The notes: generated from the sequence alone by a model not told the origin. 64,000 nucleotides of DNA from Actinopolyspora mzabensis (GCF_900101095.1 NZ_FNFM01000002.1:124001-188000), one strand, 5' to 3'. Shown: positions 27,484 through 35,860, numbered from the stretch's first letter. Numbers and translations are program-made.

Positions 27484-28797
27484 ATGTCCAACGACCCCAC
27501 AACGGCCAGGCGCACTCCGGTCATGCCCGGCTGGACGATCTGGGTCGGCGCCCTGGTGCTGGTTCTGGTGGCGGGCCTGTCGATGTGGCTGCTGCTGGAG
27601 TCGTTCGGCAGCGGCAGTGCCCGGGACAAAACCCGCCTGGAGGCCGTCAAGGTCGCGGGCGGCATCGTGCTGGGCACCGGCGGAGGGGTGGCACTGCTGC
27701 TGGCGGCGCGCAGGCAACGGGCCACCGAGCTCTCCCTCGACCAGAAAGAGCGAGCGGCCGCCGACGCCAGGCACGACGCCACCGAGCGGCGGGTCACCGA
27801 GCTGTACGCGGCGGCGGCGGAACAGCTCGGCTCGGACAAGGCACCGGTACGGCTGGCGGCGCTCTACGCGCTGGAGCGGCTCGGGCAGAACAATCCCGCA
27901 CATCGCCAGACGGTCGTCGACCTGTTCTGCGCCTACCTGCGGATGCCGTTCACACCCGCCGATCCGGAACAGCCCGAAGCGAGCGGCACGCGAAGCACCA
28001 ACCGGGCGCAGCGGCTGGGACTGCGTCCGCCCACCCGGCGGATGAACGGCGCACACCCCTCCCTGCTCGTACCGATCAACGGCCTAGAGGCGGGCGACGA
28101 GCAGGAGGAACAGCAGCAGGAGGAACAGCAGCAGGAAGAACAGGTGAGGCGTACCGCGCAGCGGCTGATCTGGTCACACCTCCGACCGGATCCGGACGCG
28201 AGCGGGGAGCCGAGCAATCCGAAGTTCTGGCACGAGATCAGTCTGGACCTGACCACCGCGACCCTGCAGGACTGGAACCTGGTGGACTGCCGGGTGCGTC
28301 ACGTGCGGTTGGACCGCGCGCGGTTTCTCGGTCCCGCCGCGTTCGACCGGGCCGAGTTCACCGGGCAGGTTCGCGCCAGGGAGACGGTCTTCCAGCGCGA
28401 GGCTTGGTTCGCCGACACCACGTTCCGGCAGTTCGTGCGGCTGGACCGCGCGGAGTTCCACGCCGAGGCCGATTTCGACCGGGCGGTGTTCGAGGAGTGG
28501 CTGAGCCTGGCGGGAGCGGTGTTCCACGGCTCGTCCTCGTTCCGGGACGTGCGGACAGCGGACTCGGGGTGGGAAGCTCCGTCCAAACCTTCGTTCGGGG
28601 AAAGTCCGCCGCTGCCCGGAAGCGTTCCGGGAGAATACGAAAGACCCGGGGTACGGACCGGGCAAGCGCCGGACACCGAAGGGAGGGAGACTCGGGACCA
28701 GCTGGCACCGCCCGACGAGCCCAGTTCGGCGGCGGTCTCCGCGGGCAACCCCTCCACTTCGGATAGTCGCGACACGATCCGGCGGATGCAGGGCTGA
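27484..28797 (+). CDS. Membrane-anchored pentapeptide-repeat protein
   Basis: This 437-residue protein has two membrane spans near the N-terminus (about 16-38 and 55-73) and a helical segment ending AAAEQLGSDKAPVRLAALYALERLGQ. A Glu/Gln insert (EEQQQ repeats, about 208-220) follows. Pentapeptide-like repeats with A(D/N)F spacing come next (DRARFLGPAAFDRAEFTGQ, TTFRQFVRLDRAEFHAEADFDRAVF). The last 90 residues are disordered. This membrane-plus-repeat architecture is common in actinomycetes, but its function is not known. It starts at ATG 27484 and precedes the acetyltransferase gene by 50 nt. Confidence 0.8.
   Translation: MSNDPTTARRTPVMPGWTIWVGALVLVLVAGLSMWLLLESFGSGSARDKTRLEAVKVAGGIVLGTGGGVALLLAARRQRATELSLDQKERAAADARHDATERRVTELYAAAAEQLGSDKAPVRLAALYALERLGQNNPAHRQTVVDLFCAYLRMPFTPADPEQPEASGTRSTNRAQRLGLRPPTRRMNGAHPSLLVPINGLEAGDEQEEQQQEEQQQEEQVRRTAQRLIWSHLRPDPDASGEPSNPKFWHEISLDLTTATLQDWNLVDCRVRHVRLDRARFLGPAAFDRAEFTGQVRARETVFQREAWFADTTFRQFVRLDRAEFHAEADFDRAVFEEWLSLAGAVFHGSSSFRDVRTADSGWEAPSKPSFGESPPLPGSVPGEYERPGVRTGQAPDTEGRETRDQLAPPDEPSSAAVSAGNPSTSDSRDTIRRMQG
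28105..28143 (+). repeat. In-frame 15-bp repeat encoding EEQQQ
   Basis: Two full units and a partial third of GAGGAACAGCAGCAG inside the pentapeptide-repeat gene encode a run of EEQQQ. The purine-rich insert interrupts an otherwise normal linker and could vary in length between strains. Confidence 0.8.
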
Positions 28798-28835
28798 GCA
28801 CAGCGAAACTTTGGGTATGCACGCTGTTGCATTGC

Positions 28836-28841
28836 TATGCT
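28836..28841 (+). promoter_or_regulatory. Candidate -10 box for a leaderless transcript
   Basis: TATGCT ends 6 nt before the GTG start of the acetyltransferase, the spacing that puts transcription start at or next to the first base of the codon. No Shine-Dalgarno precedes that GTG. A -35 hexamer is not obvious. Confidence 0.35.
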
Positions 28842-28847
28842 CAAGTT

Positions 28848-29633
28848 GTGATCTCAGCTGTCGAGCTGGACGAGCTCATGCGCGGGGGATGGCCCGCGAC
28901 TCGGGAGACGACGGTCGACGGTTGGCTCGCGCGGCTGTCCGGCGGAGTGACCCGGCGAGCCAACTCGGTCCTGCCGTGCCACGCACCATCAGATGCGGAA
29001 CGGACCCTCACGCGGGTCGAGGAGCTGTACCGCGGCCACGGACTGCCGCCCGTGTTCCAGCTCGGCCCCGCCGCACAGCCATCCGGTCTGGACTCGGTAC
29101 TGGCGCGGCGTGGCTACGAACTCCGAACGCCGACGATCGTTCAGATCGCGACGATCGAGGACGTGCTGCACCGCCTCCCCGACTCCGAGGCCGATGTCCG
29201 GGTGCGTCGCCGGCCGGACACGACCTGGATGGATCTGTGGTGGGAAGTGGACGGCCGGGGCGGCCCCGATTCGCGAGAGCTCTCCCACGACATCCTGACC
29301 GGCGTCCCGGGGCTCTACGCGAGGAGCCACCACCGGGACGGCATCGCGGCGGTGGGACGGTTGGCCCTGGTCGACTCCTGGGTCGGGGTGTACTGCATGG
29401 CCGTCCGGCCCGACGCGCGACGTCGCGGCCACGCACAGGCCGTGCTGCGCGGCCTGCTGGAACGAGCCGCCGAGCACGGCTCGAAGCACACCTGGCTGCA
29501 GGTCACGGCCGACAACCACGCCGCTCGCACGCTCTACGAGCGAGTGGGGTTCGCCCCGGCGGCGAACTATCACTACCGCGAGCTCACGAAGCCGGCCGGT
29601 GAAACTCTTCCCACCGAAACGAGGGCGGCGTGA
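28848..29633 (+). CDS. GNAT-family N-acetyltransferase
   Basis: The protein of about 261 residues has a C-terminal GNAT fold. The acetyl-CoA pyrophosphate loop is V(R)PDARRRGHAQAVLRGLLERA, preceded by VYCMAV and followed by TADNHAARTLYERVGFAPAANYHYREL, the typical end of the domain. The N-terminal half is a second, degenerate GNAT-like region as in two-domain acetyltransferases. I prefer GTG 28848 (VISAVELDELM) because a good -10 box lies 6 nt upstream. An ATG at 28827 is possible. The substrate is unknown. It is convergent with the KAP NTPase gene. Confidence 0.85.
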   Translation: MISAVELDELMRGGWPATRETTVDGWLARLSGGVTRRANSVLPCHAPSDAERTLTRVEELYRGHGLPPVFQLGPAAQPSGLDSVLARRGYELRTPTIVQIATIEDVLHRLPDSEADVRVRRRPDTTWMDLWWEVDGRGGPDSRELSHDILTGVPGLYARSHHRDGIAAVGRLALVDSWVGVYCMAVRPDARRRGHAQAVLRGLLERAAEHGSKHTWLQVTADNHAARTLYERVGFAPAANYHYRELTKPAGETLPTETRAA

Positions 29634-29678
29634 ACCGATTGGCACATCGGCGGCAACGATGGAGCCTCGAAAGCCGAC

Positions 29679-31439
29679 TCACCCGAATATCGACATTCGG
29701 ACCCACTCCATCGCCTCGCTGAAATTGTTGGTCACCCCGACTGCGTCCAGCTCACTGGCCCACTTGCGCCGCGCGGGCGTGACCCGTGCCACGTAGAAAA
29801 CCACGGGTCCCTTGTAGATGTTCTGGTCCCGCAACGCCTGAACATCCTGCAGCCCGGAATCATCGACCCCGTACCGGTTGATATCGGAGACGATTATGTC
29901 CGGAACTCTGCCACGTATGGCCCGTTTCATCGACTCGAAGTCACTGGCGGTGTCCACCTTCGCACCCCATCCCCGCAGGGTGGTGACGATTCTTCCGGTG
30001 TCGGAGAACTCACCGTTCTTCTCCGCGAAGACGTCGTCCACGACGAGTGCGTACCCACCCTGCATGTCGGTGTGCTCGCCCGGCAGCCGTTCCTCGGCGT
30101 CGGCGATCCCGCCCGGGTCGAACCGAAACCGCCGACGTTGCAAGTGTTGCCGCAAGTGATCGAAGCGCGAGGACTCCTTCAGCTGACGCAGCGTGGTGGT
30201 GAACACTTCATCGCTGACAAGCCTGGGGAAGGACTCCGGAAGCTGCTGCTCCAACTGCCCGAGATAGTCGCGAAGTACGTCCCGGTCCACGTTCTCGCCA
30301 GGTGGCTCGATCTTGTGGTTCTTGAAGACGTTCCGCCACGATTCAGGGTTTATGCCGCCCATGTTGATGTTTTCGCGAGCATCGTGGTATTCCAGGAATT
30401 CCTGGACGGGATCCTCGGTCTCGGAGCTGGTCAGCAGTCTGTAGAACACCGGATAGAAGTGCTGCAGCAGCAGGACTCTTACCAGGATTTTCGCGCCGAA
30501 CTCCTGCCATTCCTTGTCCAGGTGGTATTCGAGCACGAAACTGTTGATCAGCCTCTTGATACGCCGCGGATTGCGCCCGGTCCGCTCGGCCACGAAGTTC
30601 AGTACGTGTTCGTCGAAGAACTGCGAGGTACCCGACCTCGAGGCGTAACCGTTGACCAGGTCACGCACCTGCCGCTGCCCCGGCTGGGGCGAGTGGTAGT
30701 TCACCTGGACGATCTTCTCCAGATACCCGGCAGGGTGAGCGCCCGCGATGTCCGCCTGCTGGATGCTGCGGTTGAGAGCGGACTGATCACAGCCGATGAC
30801 GAACACCAGTCCCGGCACATCCAGGTAGAGCTTGATCGCCTCGCAGACGGTCACCACCACATCATGCCGACAACGATCCAAGTCATCGACGAAGACGACG
30901 ATCTGCTTCCCCGCCGAGTTCGCCGAGTTCACCCACTCCTGGGCCATGTCCCTCACCGCGCCCCGAATCTCGTTGCGCGACTTCGGATCCACCGAAAGCT
31001 GGGCCCAGAGTTCGTCCACCAGCCGTCGAAGGCCGAACGTGGTCATCGCGAGGCGGAATCCGATACGAAGCCACCTCGACAGCCGTGGCGCTCCGGCAAC
31101 CCTGTGGTAAGCCCTGCGCACGATATTGCGATCGAAACGCAGCAGCACGGACTTGATCAGGACCTCCAAGGCGTCGGATCCCGAGGTCCAGGCGTTGAAC
31201 CAAGCCGTCTGCACCCCTTCCGTCCCGTCCAGTCGAAGCTGCAGTTGCCGCATGAGACTGCTTTTTCCCATGCCCCAGCCGGCATCGATCGCGAGCGTGA
31301 ATGGAGTGGAGTCCCGCGAGGAGACGATCAGATCGGAGAGCCTGTCGGCGGTCTCACTCGTACCGAGCAGATCCTCCCCGTGCTCGCTCACCGGCTCGTC
31401 GTTGAGAACGACGAAACGCTCGTCCGCCGACGGTTGCAC
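29679..31439 (-). CDS. KAP-type P-loop NTPase with C-terminal receiver-like domain
   Basis: The 586-residue protein begins with a KAP NTPase domain. Walker A AGWGMGKSS lies at 53-61 and Walker B VVFVDDLDR at 181-189. The KAP sensor region NPRRIKRLINSF is at 290-301. A middle helical region (about 310-445) follows. The last 125 residues look like a response-regulator receiver: LVVDD at 465-469, an acidic residue D519 in DIIVSDI, and GPVVFYVA where the conserved Thr/Ser strand lies. The conserved Lys is not evident, so phosphorylation is doubtful. The KAP insert has a hydrophobic stretch (about 124-140). GTG 31439 follows AGGAGAGG. No partner gene is adjacent. KAP NTPases occur in anti-phage and membrane-associated systems, but the role here is unknown. 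Confidence 0.85.
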   Translation of the reverse strand: MQPSADERFVVLNDEPVSEHGEDLLGTSETADRLSDLIVSSRDSTPFTLAIDAGWGMGKSSLMRQLQLRLDGTEGVQTAWFNAWTSGSDALEVLIKSVLLRFDRNIVRRAYHRVAGAPRLSRWLRIGFRLAMTTFGLRRLVDELWAQLSVDPKSRNEIRGAVRDMAQEWVNSANSAGKQIVVFVDDLDRCRHDVVVTVCEAIKLYLDVPGLVFVIGCDQSALNRSIQQADIAGAHPAGYLEKIVQVNYHSPQPGQRQVRDLVNGYASRSGTSQFFDEHVLNFVAERTGRNPRRIKRLINSFVLEYHLDKEWQEFGAKILVRVLLLQHFYPVFYRLLTSSETEDPVQEFLEYHDARENINMGGINPESWRNVFKNHKIEPPGENVDRDVLRDYLGQLEQQLPESFPRLVSDEVFTTTLRQLKESSRFDHLRQHLQRRRFRFDPGGIADAEERLPGEHTDMQGGYALVVDDVFAEKNGEFSDTGRIVTTLRGWGAKVDTASDFESMKRAIRGRVPDIIVSDINRYGVDDSGLQDVQALRDQNIYKGPVVFYVARVTPARRKWASELDAVGVTNNFSEAMEWVRMSIFG

Positions 31440-31756
31440 CTCTGTCCTCTCCTAACAGCGATTTCCACTGGTTCATCTCGGAGTGATGAGATCCTCCGTG
31501 CCGTGTCGCCCCCGAGCTCCCGTCAACGACGGCGAGCCGTGCCGCACCGGTTTCCCGGTTCGCCCCGGCGAGGTATCGACGCACTCCGTGCTGCCGCACT
31601 GGCCGCTGAAGCACCCTGTCTCACCCCGATCCGATCCCACATCCGCATCGGATACATGCTCGCAGCCAGTACTACCGCTCGTGTCGAGAACAGCGACTTC
31701 CGTGCACGGACCGAACCGCGCTCCGGCGCACGGTTCGACGGATCCGGAGACAAGGA

Positions 31757-31796
31757 ACCGCCCCCCCCGTCCCGTCTCCGCGGGTCAGGGGGCGGT
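31757..31796 (-). repeat. Diverged copy of the tRNA-Tyr terminator hairpin
   Basis: ACCGCCCCC (31757-31765) pairs with GGGGGCGGT (31788-31796). The same hairpin, in the same position relative to tRNA-Tyr sequence, lies at 35120-35157. This copy has lost the flanking T-tract. Confidence 0.75.
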
Positions 31797-31809
31797 CTAC
31801 TCGGGGTTG

Positions 31810-31854
31810 TGCCGGGTAGCGGATTCGATCCTCTGTAGCGCTTTCGCGCGGCTG
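31810..31854 (-). pseudogene. tRNA-Tyr 3'-half remnant (att-like)
   Basis: On the minus strand this matches the variable arm, T arm and acceptor 3' strand of the intact tRNA-Tyr at 35169-35249. It includes an identical acceptor strand ACCCGGC and a T loop ATCGAAT. The T stem now has a mismatch (AGAGG against CCGCT), and the D and anticodon arms are missing, so it cannot be functional. It is in the same orientation as the intact gene and 3.36 kb from it. Confidence 0.8.
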
Positions 31855-32010
31855 TTTTGCATTCCTCGGGTGATCGCTGCCTACGTAGAAGGCTGAACCA
31901 CTCAGACGACTCCGGTACGGCGTCAGTGAGATCGCCTTGTACGCGCGTGTTCGCCCAGGATGGGATAGGCGTCGCGGCGTAGTAGGCACCGCCGGCCTGT
32001 TCACCTGTCG

Positions 32011-32499
32011 CTAGGTCTGGTTGAGGGCGTCGCGAATGAGAGTCATCGCCTCCAGCAGCGCGTTCTGCTGGTCGGCGCTCAGTGGACTGGTGGTACGTCG
32101 TTCGAGTTCGGCCCATGCGGCGCGCGCTCTGGGAACGGTTTCACGGCCGTGGTCCGTCAGCACGACGGTCGTCGCCCGCTTGTCGGTTGGGGAGGAGGTG
32201 CGGGTCACCAGGTCGGCCCGTTCCATCGCCTGCAACGTGACCGTGACGGTCGAGCGATCCCGCCCCAGGTAGTGGACGAGTTCTGTCTGTGGGACCGGAC
32301 CGTGCTCATCGAGGTACAGCAGAACGATTTCGTGTGGTGAGGCCACGCCTGCTTCCTGCAGCAGCGCGGTGCCTACCCGGGCGTGCGCGCGGGTGACTTG
32401 AAGGAGCAATGAACCAACGGGCGCGCCGTCGATGCTGGTACCGACGTGCCGTCGAGGTTCGGCTTCCGGGGCGGACCGCTGCTGGGAGGAGTGCACCAC
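32011..32499 (-). CDS. MarR-family transcriptional regulator
   Basis: This 162-residue winged-helix regulator has the MarR core with LLQVTRAHARVGTALLQEAG and SPHEIVLLYLDEHGPVPQTELVHYLGRDRSTVTVTLQAMERADLVTRTSSPTDKRATTVVLTDHGRE, including the wing DKRATTV. It presumably represses the divergent MFS exporter and itself. The 54-bp gap between the two starts contains two related inverted repeats (32518-32535, 32548-32561). It lies in the tRNA-Tyr-bounded islet. The ligand is unknown. It starts at ATG 32499, or possibly a few codons later. Confidence 0.92.
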   Translation of the reverse strand: MVHSSQQRSAPEAEPRRHVGTSIDGAPVGSLLLQVTRAHARVGTALLQEAGVASPHEIVLLYLDEHGPVPQTELVHYLGRDRSTVTVTLQAMERADLVTRTSSPTDKRATTVVLTDHGRETVPRARAAWAELERRTTSPLSADQQNALLEAMTLIRDALNQT

Positions 32500-32517
32500 T
32501 GGGACAGCCTATTGGGT

Positions 32518-32535
32518 TTGTTGGCACGCCAGCAA
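32518..32535. promoter_or_regulatory. Candidate MarR operator 1
   Basis: TTGTTGGCACGCCAGCAA is an 18-bp imperfect inverted repeat (TTGnTGGC...GCCAnCAA) in the MarR/MFS intergenic gap. Confidence 0.55.
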
Positions 32536-32547
32536 TTAGCTACGATC

Positions 32548-32561
32548 GTTGGTATGCCAAC
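32548..32561. promoter_or_regulatory. Candidate MarR operator 2
   Basis: GTTGGTATGCCAAC has 5-bp inverted arms and shares the TTGG...CCAA core with the site 25 bp upstream. It covers the ATG of the MFS gene, where bound repressor would block initiation. Confidence 0.5.
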
Positions 32562-34110
32562 ATTCCGGCTCGCGCCCGGCCCTCCGAACTCGGAGGGGAT
32601 CGATCCGCAACTGCGGCGGATCATGGGCGTGCTCCTCGTGGGCGCGAGTGTGGCGCTGCTGGACACCACCATCATCGGCGTCGCCATCGACGGTCTCTCC
32701 CAGGACTTCGACACCTCGGTAGCCACGACCCAATGGGTCACCACCGGTTACGTGCTGGCGATGGTCGCGGTGATCACGACGATGGGCTGGTTGACCGACC
32801 GATGGGGGTGCCGACGGGTCTGGCTGGGCGCGGTGGGGGTCTTCCTAGTGGGCTCGGTGCTGTGTTCGGTGGCATGGTCGATCGGGACGCTCATCGCGTT
32901 CCGGATCGTGCAGGGGCTCGGTGGAGGCCTGATTCTGCCGCTCGTACAGGCGATCCTCGCCCGTGCGGCAGGTCCCCACCGGGTTGGCCGCGTCATGGGC
33001 TACGTCGGAATCCCCGGCCAACTGGCGCCGATCCTCGGGCCGGTCCTCGGGGGGCTGCTACTGGCAACCGCGGGGTGGCGGTGGATCTTCCTCAGCAACA
33101 TCCCGATATGCCTGCTGGCTCTCGTCGTCGCCCACCGCCACCTCGCCGACGACGAGCCGCGCACACCGGCCCGGCTGGACCGCGGCGGGCTGCTGCTCCT
33201 GCTCCCGGCCACCGTGGCCATCCTGTGGGGGTGCACGGCGAGCACCGAGCAGACGATGGCCCCCGCACCGGCACCGCTGATGCTCGGCTTGGGAGTCGCC
33301 CTCGTGGGCGCATTCTGGCTCCACGCCCGTCGCCTCGGACACCAAGCCCTGCTCCACGTCGGACTGCTCCGGCAACGGACCTTCGGTGTCGCGACCTTGA
33401 TGATGCTGCAGTTCGGCTTCTCGCTCTACGGCAGCCTGATCCTGTTACCGCTGTTCTATCAGCGGGTCCACGAGGTCGAGGTGGGCGATGTCGGACTACT
33501 GCTCGCACCGCAGGGCCTGGGCACCATGGCCGCGCTGGGGCTCGCCGGACGGTGGAGCCACCGGCTTGGCCCGCGCCTCCTCGGCGTCCTCGGAACCCTC
33601 ATGTCCATAGCCGGCACGACGGGGCTCGCGATGACCGGCGCCTCCGCCGCCACGCCCACGCTCTCCCTATGCCTACTGCTGCTCGGAGCCGGTTTCGGCG
33701 CTACCGGCGTCGCCGTCTCAAGCGCTGCCTACCGCGACGTCCCTCCAACCTCCGTCCCGCACGCCACCAGCCTGCTGAACGTCGTGCAACGACTCGGCGC
33801 GGCTCTCGGAACCACCGTGATGGCGATCATTCTGCAACTGAACCTCGCCAATTCGAGCCTCGCCGACAGCGATACCGCTGCGGGGTTCTCGCACACGTTC
33901 TGGTGGGCCGCCACCTTCGCGACGGCGACTCTCATCTCCGCTGCCCGCCTTCCTGCCCGTCCAGCGGGCTCCGACCATCATTCGCACCCCACGAAAGGAC
34001 TTGACACGTGCGCGCCATCGTCGTCGACCAACCCGGGGGCCCCGAGGTGCTCCGACCGACCACGCTGCCCGACCCCGTCCCCGGAGCCGGACAGGTCCGA
34101 ATCGCCGTAG
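32554..34110 (+). CDS. MFS drug exporter (EmrB/QacA, DHA2-type)
   Basis: This 518-residue, 14-span major facilitator exports small hydrophobic or cationic compounds by proton antiport. Motif C-like and DHA2 features include LLDTTIIGVAIDGLSQDF, WVTTGYVLAMVAVITTMGWLTDRWGCRRVW, and FRIVQGLGGGLILPLVQAIL. The start at ATG 32554 lies within the second MarR operator. The last 35 residues or so are low-complexity and overlap the next gene by 103 nt in another frame. The real C-terminus may have been lost by a small frameshift. It lies divergent from marR, a standard drug-resistance layout. Confidence 0.9.
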   Translation: MPTFRLAPGPPNSEGIDPQLRRIMGVLLVGASVALLDTTIIGVAIDGLSQDFDTSVATTQWVTTGYVLAMVAVITTMGWLTDRWGCRRVWLGAVGVFLVGSVLCSVAWSIGTLIAFRIVQGLGGGLILPLVQAILARAAGPHRVGRVMGYVGIPGQLAPILGPVLGGLLLATAGWRWIFLSNIPICLLALVVAHRHLADDEPRTPARLDRGGLLLLLPATVAILWGCTASTEQTMAPAPAPLMLGLGVALVGAFWLHARRLGHQALLHVGLLRQRTFGVATLMMLQFGFSLYGSLILLPLFYQRVHEVEVGDVGLLLAPQGLGTMAALGLAGRWSHRLGPRLLGVLGTLMSIAGTTGLAMTGASAATPTLSLCLLLLGAGFGATGVAVSSAAYRDVPPTSVPHATSLLNVVQRLGAALGTTVMAIILQLNLANSSLADSDTAAGFSHTFWWAATFATATLISAARLPARPAGSDHHSHPTKGLDTCAPSSSTNPGAPRCSDRPRCPTPSPEPDRSESP

Positions 34111-34970
34111 AGGTCGCCGCGATCACCTTCATCGACACCCAGATACGCTCCGGAAGCTCGATCGGTCCCCGGATCGAGTTCCCGGCCGTACTGGGCAACG
34201 GTGTCGGTGGGTACGTCGATGCGCTGGGAGAGGACGTCGACCCCGCGTGGAAGAACACCCTGGTCGTGACCTCCACCGGCGGCACCGGGGGTTACGCCGA
34301 CCAGGCTGTGGCCCGAGTGCCCGACCTCCACCGGGTTCCCGACCCCCTGGGAGCACGGGAAGCGGTCACCTTGCTCGCCGAGGGGCGCACCGCCGTAGGG
34401 CTCAACGCCGCAGCGAAAATCGAAGACGGGGACGTCGTGGTGGTCACCGCTGCCGCTGGGGGAGTCGGCGGTCTTCTCGTCCAGCTCGCCGCCACCGCAG
34501 GCGCCCGCGTGATCGCACTCGCAGGCTCCGACTCGAAGGTGGAGCACGCGCGGGCTCTTGGCGCCGACACCGGGGTGAATTACCGCGCCCCCGAATGGGC
34601 CTCGGCACTGCGGGAGGCTGCACCCTCCGGAGTTGATGTCGTGTTCGACGGCGTCGGTGGCACCACCACCGACGCCCTTCACCCGCTGGTACGACGAGGC
34701 GGACGATACGTCGCGCACGGAGCCGCCAGCGGCACCTGGGCAAGCCCCGACGAGCAGGCCACCTCGCGCGGGATCACCCACATCGGCCTGGACGCGATCG
34801 GCGGTACCCCCGGCAGCCTCCACGACCTCGTCGAGGAAGCCCTTGCCCTGGGATCAACGAAGAGTCTGCGACCCACCATCGGGCAGACCTACCCCCTCGA
34901 AGCTGCGGCGCGAGCCCATTCCGACATCACCGCCCGCACCGTGATCGGAAAAACCCTACTCATCCCGTGA
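34008..34970 (+). CDS. NADPH:quinone oxidoreductase (zinc-independent MDR family)
   Basis: This 320-residue medium-chain dehydrogenase/reductase resembles QOR/crotonyl-CoA-reductase-like enzymes. It has the N-terminal GroES-like domain (ITFIDTQIRSGSS) and the nucleotide-binding loop TAAAGGVGGLLVQLA near 147-161, with AGSDSKVEHARALGAD following. It lacks the catalytic zinc ligands. A role in reducing a quinone or enone exported or resisted by the MFS pump would fit the operon, but is an inference. The GTG at 34008 follows AAAGGA at 8 nt and overlaps the MFS frame. Confidence 0.88.
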   Translation: MRAIVVDQPGGPEVLRPTTLPDPVPGAGQVRIAVEVAAITFIDTQIRSGSSIGPRIEFPAVLGNGVGGYVDALGEDVDPAWKNTLVVTSTGGTGGYADQAVARVPDLHRVPDPLGAREAVTLLAEGRTAVGLNAAAKIEDGDVVVVTAAAGGVGGLLVQLAATAGARVIALAGSDSKVEHARALGADTGVNYRAPEWASALREAAPSGVDVVFDGVGGTTTDALHPLVRRGGRYVAHGAASGTWASPDEQATSRGITHIGLDAIGGTPGSLHDLVEEALALGSTKSLRPTIGQTYPLEAAARAHSDITARTVIGKTLLIP

Positions 34971-35115
34971 TCAGGGAACTTCCCGCCTCCGACGACGGGG
35001 AGCATGAGCCTCGGGGGAGCCCGCATAGACCGATCCTCGGGCTGAGGCCGTGGTCAGCCATCGGCCGGCGAGAGCCGGGAGGGCTCGGGGAGTTTCGGGT
35101 ACCACCGGGTACACG

Positions 35116-35157
35116 AAAAACCGCCCCCTGCCCTGTCTGTGCAGGTCAGGGGGCGGT
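35116..35157 (-). terminator. Intrinsic terminator of tRNA-Tyr
   Basis: On the minus strand an 11-bp stem (ACCGCCCCCTG at 35120-35130 with CAGGGGGCGGT at 35147-35157) is followed by a run of T (35120-35116). It lies 12 nt after the tRNA 3' end. Confidence 0.8.
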
Positions 35158-35168
35158 GTTCCCAGTTG

Positions 35169-35249
35169 TGCCGGGTAGAGGATTCGAACCTCTGAAGCTT
35201 GCGCGGCTGATTTACAGTCAGCTCCCTTTGGCCGCTCGGGCAACCCGGC
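35169..35249 (-). tRNA. tRNA-Tyr (GTA)
   Basis: This 81-nt class II tRNA pairs GCCGGGT with ACCCGGC in the acceptor, with discriminator A. The anticodon stem GCTGA/TCAGC closes a loop CTGTAAA with GTA. It has a long variable arm, and its T stem AGAGG/CCTCT closes TTCGAAT. The 3' CCA is not encoded. A partial copy at 31810-31854 suggests it has served as an integration site. Confidence 0.96.
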
Positions 35250-35368
35250 TAATCAGCCATCCGCTGTTGGCTTGTACCAAAATCATACATACCGGCACCC
35301 GCACTCACGTAAGGGGGTCCGGGTAGCGTATTCGCTCACCACAACAGCCCACGTGAGGAGTTTCCGAC

Positions 35369-35860
35369 ATGGCGGACCCGTCGTTCGACGTAGTGAGCAA
35401 GGTCGACCGGCAGGAGGTGGACAACGCACTCAACCAGGCTGCCAAGGAACTCGCGAACCGGTTCGACTTCAGGGGAACCGACACGAAGATCAGTTGGTCC
35501 GGCGAGGAGGCCGTGACCCTGGAGTCCGAGACCGAGGAGCGATGCAAGGCCGCGGTCGAGGTCTTCAAGGAGAAACTGGTCAAGCGGGGCGTCTCACTGA
35601 AGGCGGTCGAACTGGGCGAACCGGTCAGATCGGGCAAGGTCCACCGGGTCTCCGGCACCCTCAAGCAGGGGATCGCGCAGGAAACGGCCAAGAAGATCTC
35701 CAAGAAGATCCGCGACGAGGCACCCAAGGGAGTGCAGGCGCAGATCCAGGGCGACCAGTTGCGGATCTCGGGCAAGAAGAAGGACGATCTGCAGTCCGTG
35801 ATCTCGCTACTGAAAAGCAGTGATTTCGACGTGGCGTTGCAGTTCGAGAACTACCGTTGA
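35369..35860 (+). CDS. yajQ: YajQ-family nucleotide-binding protein
   Basis: The 163-residue protein (UPF0234/DUF520) has two ferredoxin-like subdomains. It starts [43 protein letters not shown] and ends with the conserved [26 protein letters not shown]. Members bind nucleotides, and some bind c-di-GMP and affect transcription. The M. tuberculosis relative lies near htpX and grcC1, and here too htpX and the polyprenyl synthase are close by. It starts at ATG 35369, with a clear GAGGAG upstream. Confidence 0.95.
   Translation: MADPSFDVVSKVDRQEVDNALNQAAKELANRFDFRGTDTKISWSGEEAVTLESETEERCKAAVEVFKEKLVKRGVSLKAVELGEPVRSGKVHRVSGTLKQGIAQETAKKISKKIRDEAPKGVQAQIQGDQLRISGKKKDDLQSVISLLKSSDFDVALQFENYR

Larger units (their letters stand above)
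31440..32010. other. Spacer with tRNA-Tyr remnant, otherwise no gene
   Basis: Between the KAP gene start and the MarR gene end, the only recognisable content is the degraded tRNA-Tyr 3' half with its terminator-like hairpin at 31757-31854. It should also hold the KAP promoter on the minus strand near 31,470-31,560. Confidence 0.6.

Noticed and set aside
31810-31854. A second functional tRNA-Tyr
   Set aside because: The D and anticodon arms are absent and the T stem is mismatched, so it cannot be a working tRNA.
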